Shown: positions 24,139-36,100 of the stretch, in pieces | Layout of the letters: each line of letters starts with the position of its first letter | Numbering within the stretch: position 1 is the first letter of the stretch | Assembly (NCBI GenBank): GCA_029216955.1 | Contig: JANAVB010031417.1 | Coordinates: 23,379,917-23,443,916, forward strand | DNA length: 64,000 nucleotides | Direction: 5' to 3' | Source: Iris pallida | Taxonomy: Eukaryota; Streptophyta; Magnoliopsida; Asparagales; Iridaceae | Notes under the pieces: model-generated | Told to the model about the DNA's origin: nothing | Database searches by the model: none | The model's input: the letters and a program-made list of their open reading frames with translations, nothing else | Program-made: the position numbers and the translations under genes

Positions 24139-27100
24139 ATGGACTCCACCCCTCTCAAGCCAGACCCCAAACTCGCTCCGTCCACCACCCCCCGCCGATC
24201 CCTCCGCCGTCTCTCCACCTGTCCGGATCCAAAAACCCCTCAATCAACCCCAAGATCCGCTAGGAAACCCAAACCCAAATCCGGACCCGCTAACCCTCGT
24301 CCTCCTCCCCCTTCCTTCTCTCCGGTGACCCCGTCCACCAAGGAACCGAAGAAGAGGTCCAGATCCGTCGAACCTAGGGTTAAGGTTTCGGAACCCCCGA
24401 AGAAGCAGAAGAGGGTATACTACCGGAAAGTCGTCTACGATGGCGGAGAGTTCGCGATCGGCGACGACGTCTACGTCAAGAGGAAGGAAGGGGCGGATTC
24501 GGACGACGAGGATCCGGAAATGGAGGAGTGCAGGATCTGCTTTGAAGCCGGGAGGTCGTTGATGATCGAGTGCGACGATTGCCTGGGTGGATTCCACCTG
24601 AGATGCTTAAAGCCGCCGCTCCGGAAGGTTCCGGATGGTGACTGGGCGTGCGGGTTCTGCGTGGCAATTAGGGAGGGGAGGGCGGTGGAGATGCCGCGCC
24701 CGCCGGAAGGGAAGAGGGTTAGGAGGACCGCGAAGGAGAGGCTGCTCTCGAGCGATCTGTGGGCCGCTCGGATCGAAAGGTGAGAATTAGTCAATTTTTG
24801 ACAATACTTGATCATAAACTGGACAGTTTGGTTGTAATTAGTAATTACTGTGTTGAACTGTTTATTTGTACACAATAATTTATCCAAATAATCTAGTTGT
24901 TGGTGAATTTGGCTATGGATTTGCTGCAATGGGTATATGGTAATGTTAAGCAGACTGGAAGAAATTATTCATGGTCCCGGCTGCTCCTTCACTTGAATTT
25001 GTTGGAACTAAAGCATACATATTACTTAAGTACTTAGTTTATTTAGTTATTTACGTTTAATTTGCGACTTACTTTTCTCCCACTGGTTATCTCAAAATAT
25101 GTGACTTAGTCGACTAATGCGTGAAAGATTTTTTTTTTAGTGAAAAACTGATCAAGTAGTAATTTTGTTTCCATAAATTTGCAACAGTGACAGGAAAAGT
25201 TTATAAATTTGAGATATTCTGTGAAATTATGTTTCAATGGTAACATGAATAATGTGTACGAATTGGCTGAGCAAAAAGGGCAGAGAGTGATTGGGTTTCC
25301 CCTACAGGCTTTGACGAGGATTTATGTGATTGATCTTTCTCTCTTATTTATACTTCGGATCTACCTTAAGTCTTTAATTTAGTTAATTTGGAACATAGAT
25401 ATATTTTATGTCATTATGGTTTTTTTGGCTCTCGTTAACTCACATTTATTTCTAAAGCAAAGTGTGGAATGATATATCAAAATTTATAGGTTTGGGATAT
25501 GATTTAGGGGACTAATGCTTGAATTCTGCTCAGCTAGGGCTTTTAGTGCAAATAAAAAACTAATGTTTGATAAAAAAATAAAATTTCTTTTGGAGCCTTG
25601 GTCTTGGAAGTCATCATCTTGCTTTTGTTTTTGTACCACTGCTGTTTGGCTTGCTGGGCTGTTTGCTAAACTGTAGTTGTTGGAAATGAGCAGATGGAAA
25701 TAAATTACCAAAATGTCTGTGCTTGAGCCTGATTCTGAGATTTAGGTCCGGAAATTTGAATTATTTTCAAGTGATAATAATTTCTTTGTGATGATGCATT
25801 GTATTGTTTGTTAATAAACAGATTATGGAAAGAACCCGATGGGAACTACTGGATGAGGTGTCGTTGGTATATGATCCCTGAAGAGACATCAGTGGGGAGA
25901 CAGTCACATAACCTAAGGAGGGAGCTGTACCGCACAAATCATTCTAGTGACGTTGAGGTTAATATTATTCTATTTTCATTCATTTTTTTGTGTCATTTAT
26001 GCACATAATGTAGTTAATTCTCATAGATGAAGGCTTTGAATGCTCATTAGTTTAAGTTGGTGAATTTGATGTCTATGTAAACAAATGACATATCTTCTGC
26101 ATTGATAAGATGTTATAAATACTCAAGGTTGTCCTTACCAAGATGATATTAGTAATTCGAATCAAGTTCACAAAGGTTACCACCACCATTTAAACATTTT
26201 TTTTTGCAGTTAGAGAACACCAAATGGGTGTGAATAGAATCATTGATCTTCTTATGGTGGACTGCCCTTCTATAAAGAAAGTTACTATAAAATATAAACT
26301 ATTGGGTTTTAAGATTGAGTACAGATAGAAAAACTTGCAGTTGGCATTGGATTACCTTGTTCTCCTGCTTTCTGAACACCTAAAAGTTTCTAATAACATA
26401 GTTGGTTAAGCCACCTTGTACACTTTTCAATGGTCGTTTGGCTAGTTTAGATGGGAGAGAATTGTCTCTGGATGCGAGATTGGTCTCCAGGGGCTTTGTT
26501 TTGCAAATAAGTCCTAGATGTTGATAATTTGCTGTTTTATGTAGGAATTTTGTGTTGGACCATATAGTCACAGGTGTTTCGCAAAGCTTAGGTTCTCATG
26601 CAAACTGAACACATACCCGATGACTGTGGAACATCCTTTGGAGAGTTCTGCTTGTGGAATAGAGTTTTTGTATGTCAGAGAATACCATATACCTCGTAAG
26701 CTCAGAAAATTTAAATGTTATGCAAAATGAACAAGATCTTTGATGGGTCCATGAAACACCATGGGATTCAATTTGATTATGTATCAAATGAGCCTTGATT
26801 TTAATTTATGCAAGCTTTTATTTTCCATGTTAAGGAACTTTATGCTTAAAAGTTTAAAAGGTTTGCGTTGAATATCATTTATTGTGTTACATAAACACGC
26901 TTTTGTTATTATTTCCATACGAATACTTTTAGGTTGGAGTTTCCAATAGAAATTTAGTTATATAAGCTTTTCTAAGTTATTTACATTGCAGAGGATCGCA
27001 TGATCCATGCTAGATCTGACCAACTGTCCGTTCATCGTACCTCCTCTACGTTCTTGACAATCCATCTTTTTGTCTCAGTAGAGTCTTCCACTGTCATGTT

Positions 27101-30100
27101 ACATCCTCTTCCCCATTAGTTACAAAAATGAGCCACTGGTTCAGGCCCGCCTGGTCACCGCTGCGTGTGTGTGTGTGTTTTGGGGGGGGGGGGGGGGGGG
27201 GGGCGGGCAACCAGGAAAGAGGTTGAAAAGAAAGTCGGTAGCGCCTCAGTTACAACTTTCTTTCCTATTCAAATGTGGCAAGGACTTAAGGTCCCTAAGT
27301 AGGTATCCAATCCACAAGAAAGAGGAAACTGTAGGGATTATCTGGTTTCGAGAAGATAATTGATTCATTCTCGGCAGTCACCCAACCCCCCCCCCCCCCT
27401 CCCCCCCCCACCCCCCCCACCCCCAAAACCCCACCCCACAAGGGCTGTTTACTACTCAAATATTAACCAAATCAGATCTGTCAATAACTGGACTGCTTTA
27501 TTGCTCAATGGTCGTGTTGCTTTATTAAAGGACTTGGACTCATGCGCGGAGTCACTGTCTTATAGCGACAATAGTGTTGGGGTCATGTTACCAAAAAGCA
27601 GTGAGTTGCGGAGTGAGACAAGGATAAGCATCAGCAAACAAGGGGCCTCACCTCCCTAATGGTCTCCTCACTTCACGACTTTAACACATTAAAGAAAGAG
27701 ATTAGGCATGTATTAAGTAACTTAAGTCAATACCTACACCTAACTACTTGCTTTTTGGAAGTAATCCAATAGGTGTCATCAATATAATATATTTTGATTT
27801 TGAGACCATTTTTACAAATGGATTCTATTATAGCGGGAAGTAGTTCTGTTAACAACAGGGTTGTAGTTCCCTAACCTTCTTGAAGTTTCTCTAACTATGG
27901 TCAAGCTGGCTGATTAAAAGAAGAAGGGCCAAGTAAACAATCAACAGCCAGATGCACGGACTAGCTAGAAAGTCTCTTTCAGCACCCCCTTCGTCCATTA
28001 TTCCTATTGCCAGACTCTCGTAAGTTCCTTTCGGGTCTCATGAACCTGCATCCTTGTGGAGAGGAGACTTTCGAAGGGGTGATTTTCGATAAGCATTTGT
28101 TTAGATGTGAAGGAGCGGACAGGGCAGAAGGAAGTACTTGAATAAGTAGAGGTTTGTTTTCTCCTTATGCATAATTTATTATGAGCTTCTAGGTGCTTCT
28201 CTGTCTGAGGTATTTTTTGATTGTGTAACTTCTAACGGGTGTTGGCTCCTGAAAACTCCTTTAGGTTTCTGAAAAGATTTTGATCTCTTTGTTCCGTTGT
28301 TCGCACCTTCTTAGGCCCTTTCCCGATAGGCTTGTTACTTTTTCGCTTGACAATAGGTTGGAAACTTGGAATAAGTAAGAATAATATTTATCTGTTCTCA
28401 AGATCCTTAGGAGGAGGAGATAATTGCAGTGAAAATCTAGGCCTTCTCTCACTAAAATGGGTTTGAGTATGTAACAAAGGCCTATATAGGGTGGTTCCAC
28501 AGAAGACTTCTGTAAGGTTCTCTTCAACCGCTCTTCGGTTGCATGAGCTTAAGTAGCGCTAGTTGTGAGTGGATATATGTAAGGTTTCCCTACCCACGAA
28601 CTGGACACCTAGGTTCTGCAGCATTCACTCCCTATTTTTGTCAGAACAATATCAATAGGTTGAAATGCAGTTAGAAGACCTCCCCAATTGGTGATGCAGT
28701 TGCCATGCATGAAAAACAAGAGGATGTTTATTTTTTCTTTGTACTAAGGTGTTCCTCAAATGAAAGGGTATTAGATGTTTCTCACTCCATGTGGTACTCT
28801 TGAACCCTTATAATAAGTACATTACCGCATGATTTGGCATATGGTAAGCATGTAAAAGAGTTACACCATTAGAGCATCTCCAATCCAAGTAACAAAATTA
28901 AGTAATCAGAACACTCATTTGATTACTACTAGAGTATTTTGATACCTCATTTGATTTCCTAATAAAGTCACATAAACCCAAGTAAGCAACTGAGTAACCA
29001 TCTCTCAAACTTTTTTAAAGTAGCCGAAGAATGTAAATCATCATTTTTGCATCTCCATTTTCATCTTGCGCTGGAGGCTTGATTTTGTAAGTTGGGACAC
29101 TAAAATGGCAGTTACTCCATTTGCATCTTAATTTGCATCTTAATTTCTCTTTCCTCTGGATCCAATTTTGCATTCAAGAAAGTGAATCATCATTTTTTGC
29201 ATCTCCATTTGCATCCTGCATTGGAGGCTTGATTTTGTGATTTGGGACATCAAAATGGTAGTTGCTCCATTTGCATCTTCATTTGCATCATGTGTTGGAG
29301 ATGCTCTTAGTAAGTATATCATCGTGTCTTCCTGCAGATTATGAAGCATATTTTCTTACTGTGAGATTTATTTAAATATTGAATCCTCATCACAACTGTG
29401 GAGTTATGGTGGCAGGAACTTTAACATGGTATGATAGCAATCGAAATTGAAATCTCTTCTGACGCACATTTTAAGTATATCTTATAAAGAGATGATACCG
29501 CTACACTAATCCAACTCTCACCCCATAACGGGCATTCGACCTGCAGGGACTTGTTAACCCTCAATCCTCATCATAAGTATGAGGTTTTGTTGTAATGGCA
29601 AACACATTAGACTTGGTCCCTCCCACTCTTTGTGGCTATCCTCCAAAAGGTTAATCCAACATAAAGTTTGAACCTTGTTTCTTAATAAGCAAGTTTTAAA
29701 CAGTTTCTCATCTTGGAGTGTGCTCGAGTACTTTCTGTATTGTCTTGCCTTCTAATGGTTTCTTTTTGTGCTGTTTATGCATTGATTGCTATGCTTATGT
29801 GAAATGTTGAATGTCTCCAGATGGAATCTGTCATCAGGCACTGCTATGTTATGAACCCAAAGGAGTACTCTGAAGCCAGCAATGGGGGAGATGATGTATT
29901 TTATTGTGAATATGAGTATGACGTTCATTGGCACAGTTTCAAGAGAATTGCAGATATAGCCGATGATGATGATGTATGCATTTTCTGAAACTTTATAGGC
30001 CAGCTGTATTCATCTTTTAAAAAGATAAAAGAGTTTTGGTACGTAGAAGGTTCCTTACTTTTTTTACTTCAATCTAGAATGACGAGGGAGCTGGGAACGA

Positions 30101-33100
30101 CGAGGATTGGAAAATTTCTAAAGATTCTGGCTGTACAGACGAAGATTCAGAATGTGAAGAAGATACAGCGATTGATTCAACACCCCACAAGTATTCAAAT
30201 CACGAGTTGGCTGCGGTACGTCTTTCTATCTTGTATACTTGTTTGCAATGTCTATTAATGTTAAGTTGTTTGGGTAAATATTTTTCTTTCAGAACTCACG
30301 AAAGGGAAGGATATTTGGTATTCACAAAATAGGAATTAAGAAAATTCCAGAACATGTCAGGCGTCACAAACAGAGTGAGTTGGAAAGGGCAAAAGCAACA
30401 TTGCTCTTGGCGACATTGCCTAAGTCATTGCCTTGCAGGAATAAGTATGTATTGCATATCGGCATAGTGCATGCTCATGGCTTTTATTTTGTTTTTTTAT
30501 GAAGTAATGGCATATGTTTCAGAGAAATGGAGGAGATATCTGCATTCATTAAAGGTGCTATCTGCGATGATCATTGTTTTGGTCGCTGCCTTTATATCCA
30601 TGGTGTTCCTGGAACTGGCAAGGCATGTAATATATTTCCAATAGGATCCTGATATTGTATTTGTATTTTGATTTACCATAAACTAATTCGGGTTTTTGAG
30701 GTTGCTGCTCTTCAGTCTTCCATTTGTAAATTTTGTCAACTTATTTAATTGTGACCATTTTGTATAAAAATGCAGACTATGAGTGTACTTTCTGTCTTGA
30801 GGAATCTTAGGTCTGAAGTTGATGCTGGAAGTATGAGGCCTTATTGTTTCGTAGAGATCAATGGTTTGAAACTGGCTTCGCCAGAAAATATCTACAAGGT
30901 AAAGTCATATTCTCTAACAGTGTCTTCATATACGACGATAGACTTTAAACTTAAACTATGACAGGTTATTTATGAAACTTTAACCGGACATAGAGTTGGA
31001 TGGAAGAAGGCTCTTCACTTTCTGAATGAGCGATTTTCAGATGGCATAAAAGTAGGCGATAATCAGCCGTGTGTTCTACTGATAGATGAGCTTGATCTTC
31101 TTCTAACAAGAAACCAATCGGTAAAAGAAGACAAATCTTACTCTGTCATTCCTTGAAAATTTCTTTTACAGATGCTATGTCTCACCTACACGTTTGAAAA
31201 TTATTTGGATTATTTCTTCTTCAGGTGTTGTACAACGTTCTTGATTGGCCCACCAAGCCCCACTCAAAACTAATTGTTATAGGTAGTAAATTGCTGCTAT
31301 TCACATTTTCACGTCTTTATGATATTAACTTGGCATTCTTTCTCTATCCCATTCCAAATTCTTTGTATTGATATTCAGGGATTGCAAACACAATGGATCT
31401 TCCAGAGAAGTTACTGCCACGCATTTCAAGTCGAATGGGAATTCAAAGGTTATGTTTTGGACCTTACAATTATCATCAGCTAAAAGAAATCATATTAAGT
31501 CGTCTCAAAGGCATTGATGCATTTGAGGAGCTAGCTATCGAATTTGCTTCAAGGAAGGTAGGTGCTGGTTTACTATGTTATTGCTTCACCAATCATCATC
31601 TAATTAATGTATCAAGGCTTCTTAGGGTTTCCAATTTTACAACTTTTTACGCAACCATCTATTGCTTGTTTGGATTAAGTTTGTCTGTACGTTCTGCAAG
31701 GGGTTTGGCAAAGAAAATTTTGAGTTGCATAAGACAAATCATAATTTGTTGTGGATTTATATTGACATGTTTATCACAAATGAGAACCATAACCTATCTT
31801 CTATCTATCTATGCATGTACAGTGTGGTCAGGCTTGGCGAGTTGCTTGACCACCGACCGAAGCTGACTAAACCTGCTTGTTTGTTATTGTTGCTTGTCTC
31901 ATATTACCCAGCCTTCCTACCGATTCAGTAATGCAATCAGCATCATACTTGTATTTTACTCTCATCCATATTTCTAAGACAACGATGCAATGTGTCATTT
32001 TACTTGGTGGACCCTGTCTCGGTTATATGTCCAACAGCAACATGTATAATCAATTGTCTTTTTGTTAATAGGACTCCACTACATGCTCTTCACTTTTGTA
32101 GGGTAAACCTGTTTCATATAATAACGCTTCCTCAATGTGATCGCGAGCAGGTTGCGGCTATGTCTGGTGATGCCAGACGGGCCCTAGAAATATGTCGGCG
32201 TGCTGCAGAGATTGCAGATTATCGACTTAAGCAATCACCACAGGCCTTGAAGTCATCCCGCTCGACTTGTTCCTCTACAGGTATACTTAGGTTCATCTGT
32301 GGAGTCGATTTCTGCAAGGTCATCTAGGTGTAGTAGTTGTTAACCTATGTTAGCTAGGAGCCTATCGTGTAACTTGATCAAGATTAATGAGTTGACCTGA
32401 TAGTTAGTACTTTATTTTTAATGAAATTGGTAGTCAGTTACTTTGAGCAACTTGTCTTTTGAGTTATGCTGCTCTTTTTAATTATTGTTTTACAAAATGA
32501 TATATGATATTATCTTAAAAGATTTCTGTATCTACGAACTAACATGTCATGCTGCAAACTTTTAGTAGTAGTCTGGGATTATGATATATGATATTATCTT
32601 AAAGATTTCTGTATCTAGGAAACTAACATGACATGCTGCAAACCTTTAGTAGTAGTCGAGGAGTATAGTGTTAAGTGGATGACCTACTTTTGTGCTTGCT
32701 TTTCAGGAAAGTGTCTTGTTGGTATGACCGACATTGAAGCTGCAATACAGGAAGTGTTTCAGTCTCCACATATACAAGTGAGTTCTTGAATGTCTCTTTT
32801 TGAGAGCTAGATTGCGATTCCAGGTTCCGTAGCGAACTGTGGGAACTGAAGTTGGACTAGTATGACTGCTTTAAATTCTTGATCATTCTGCTATTGCCTC
32901 GTATACAGAGAAATCTTAGCGTGCTTTCTTACTACAGATAATGAGAACATGTTCAAGGCTGGGTAAAATTTTGTTAGTGGCTATGGTGCATGAACTCTAC
33001 AAAAGTGGATTGGGAGAAATAACCTTTGAAAAGGTTGGTTTACATTTTAACAGATATATGTTGTGTCACATTCAGTATATCGATGCAAGACACAACAAAT

Positions 33101-36100
33101 GCTATTATGCACCAGCTGTTATTTCTGGATAGTATTGACTATTTAATTATCTATATGCTACTTGAGTGTAGGTTTTGGGTTATAGTATCACTTTATGTTA
33201 GGCAGCAAATACAGTTATGCTGATTGATGCGACGTGTGTATTCCATTTGTAACTCTTGGACTGCTGAATGAAAGTTTGGTTATTGTTCATCAGTGTTTTA
33301 GAAGGCCCCCGCCCTGCAGCCTTAGGTGTCCGCCTAGGCGCTTTAGATCCTCTTATCGCCTCGCCGCCTTAGAAAGCTGTTTCAACCCGCCTAGGCGTTT
33401 TGGATATCACTAAATATTTTAAAAACATACTACAAAGGATTGAGGTACAATAGTTTTTTCCTTTGCCCTCTTTATTCCCTTCCCGTTTGTGTCTGCCCTA
33501 CACATCAAATCTCATATCTTATTTCTGACTATGATGTCCATTACCAGGTGGCAACTGCAAGACTCTCTCAGTCTCCCTCTCTTTATGTCTTGCTCTCTCT
33601 CTCATTGTTTTTCTCCTCCCACTCTATTTCAAGTTAGTGATCCTCTTAGCGACTGTTTCATGATTGAAAACTTAATGCAATTGATGTTGAAGTCTTACAT
33701 TTGTGTATTTATTATACACAATGAGATTTGTATGGGATGCTTGTATTTTTTTTTTTTTAATAATAAAGCTTGTTGTTCATTTACCTCTGGCATTCCATTT
33801 ACAATGACATTGTTGTTTTGGTGGTTTAGATATCTACTTATCTGCTTCCTTTTGTCTCAAGATTGCATTTTCAGATTTTCTACATGAGCAATATTCCTCC
33901 ATTGAAGTTTAGCTTTTACTGGTTCTAATTATTCATTTACTCTATGACCTTTCTTTTGATTTACGAGATAGCTGTTGCTCATTTTTCCCGTTACTATTTT
34001 GTTCATGAATGTAATACCACTTAATATAAATGTTTATTGCCATCAAGTATTTTTCCTTATGAATGTAGTACTTAGTGACTACTTTCTGAATTACAAAAAT
34101 TCTTATAATATACAATTGGTCCAATGCTTCCAGATTTTAATACCTTTCGGGACTTTCTTTAATCTTTTTCTTGCAGTTGGCAGCAACAGTTTTCTCTCTG
34201 TGCTCGAACAATAGAGAAGCCTTACCTGGATGGGATAGCCTTCTGAAAGTTGGGTTAGTAGTTGAATACGTTTGTATAATATAAATTCATATTGATTCTT
34301 TCTAGGGATTAAATTTCCCGACAAGTTACTTGTAGATCTTTTAATCAGAAGTAGTACATGTTTTAAATTGTTAATTGATAAGAGTTAAACCTTCAAGAAG
34401 AGTGACTGCTAATTTGGAAAACGAAAAGAAGAGAAATGATGAGGTTGCAAACAAAGAATGTATTGCAACTAAAGAATTAGTATATATAGCAAATATCACA
34501 AATCTGCTTTTTCATCCTTTCACAAGATAGTCCTGCCTTGTTATCTTTTGATACTTATCCTAAAGAGTTAGTATGCATTGGTATAATCGTGAGAGTTTAT
34601 GGACTGTTGGCTTCGGTTCTGAGCTCTCTCCTTTCACTTTATTGTAATGGGTAGAATGCCATGATCGATTGGATGTTTTTCTTTTTATTTTGCTATAGGT
34701 GGCACACTGGCACCAAATGGATGGCTGTCTTTTACCTTTTCTTTTTAACATGCTTAGATGTGATTGTTTTTAACTTGGAACTTTGTGGCCTTTATTGTTT
34801 GGTAGCACAGAGATCATTTTGCACGATGTTTCTTTCTTCGGAGCTGCTAGGTTGCCCGCGGTTTGTAACCGCGGGCGTGACCGCCGGCCCACGTGTCGGC
34901 CGGCCATTGGCCCCCTGATCTGGGTGGGACCCGAGATAGCGGGGGGGGGGGGGTGTGGCAATGGCCGGCCGACACGTCGGCCGGCGGTCACGCCCGCGGT
35001 TACAAACCGCGGGCAAAATATCATTTTCGTTCTTTCTTTTCTCTTCTTATCAAGAAAGCTAAATACTTTTCACTTATATTATTCTACAGCTGCAAGCTTG
35101 GTGAATGCAGGGTCATTCTCTGCGAGGAAGGCGCAAAGCATAGATTGCAAAAATTGCAACTAAATTTCCCCAGGTTAATCAAGCCATACAGCTTAGTTCC
35201 TTCATTATTTTATTCTGTATTGTAGTAGTTAGTAACGAACTATAAAAAGGAAATTCACTCATTAGATGGTCTTGCGCTGGCTCAAATCATAGGCTATGCC
35301 TATGTGACACCTTTTGCCAGATAGAGAGCCATGTCATCATTATCATCATGAAATACTTTTCCTGTTTGCAATATTCTGTAATGGTGTCGTGAGTAGCAGG
35401 ACAAAAGTTCAGAAGGCTTCATTATAGAATGTAGCCATTTTAGTGACTCGAAATTTTTGAAGTAAAGGATCGTTGCTGTTAGAAATTCTAGTGAACGACT
35501 ATATAGCTTGATATAGATTCAAAGGTAGCTAGGAAAGAGCCAATCTCTAGGGAGATACCATGGATGGGAAAATATACCTCTAGATCTATTCCTTCTTGAT
35601 GCTTTTGATGATGAAAATGAGTTTCCTGGTGGTAGAACACTGAGAACAAGTTGCATGTTCACTACAGTTGAGGAGTTATGATGTGAATCGACCAGATCGA
35701 TTCGCAAATAATTTATAGAAAAATAGAAATAGAAGAAAAATAACGATCTTTATTAGAGAAAAGAACAAACTCCCAACTTTGATGGACGGACAAAGTCTAA
35801 ACCCTTCTGAATGACGCTTGAGAGTTTCTTCTCAACACAAGCATAAACATAATGACGCCTAGCCCTGACTATAAATAGAAAAGAAAAGCAAACCCTAGGA
35901 GGGTTATTGTGGTGAAAGACCACAATACCCCTTTATGCCTAAATAACTGAAAGGCCTAAAAAGTGGGCCCGCATCAATACCGCCTCCTAAAAGAGCCACC
36001 TTGTCCTCAAGGTGGAAATCTGAGAACTGCGTCTGTTGCTATAGCGGCCTCTTCCTCCGTCGGATCCTCGCCCATGGTGGTCGTCGTGGGGGTAGATCCC

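Noticed and set aside
31393..32327. Separate small plus-strand ORFs within the ORC1 introns 10-11
   Set aside because: They are exon pieces (31379-31557, 32151-32280) read through into introns; the spliced model explains them.
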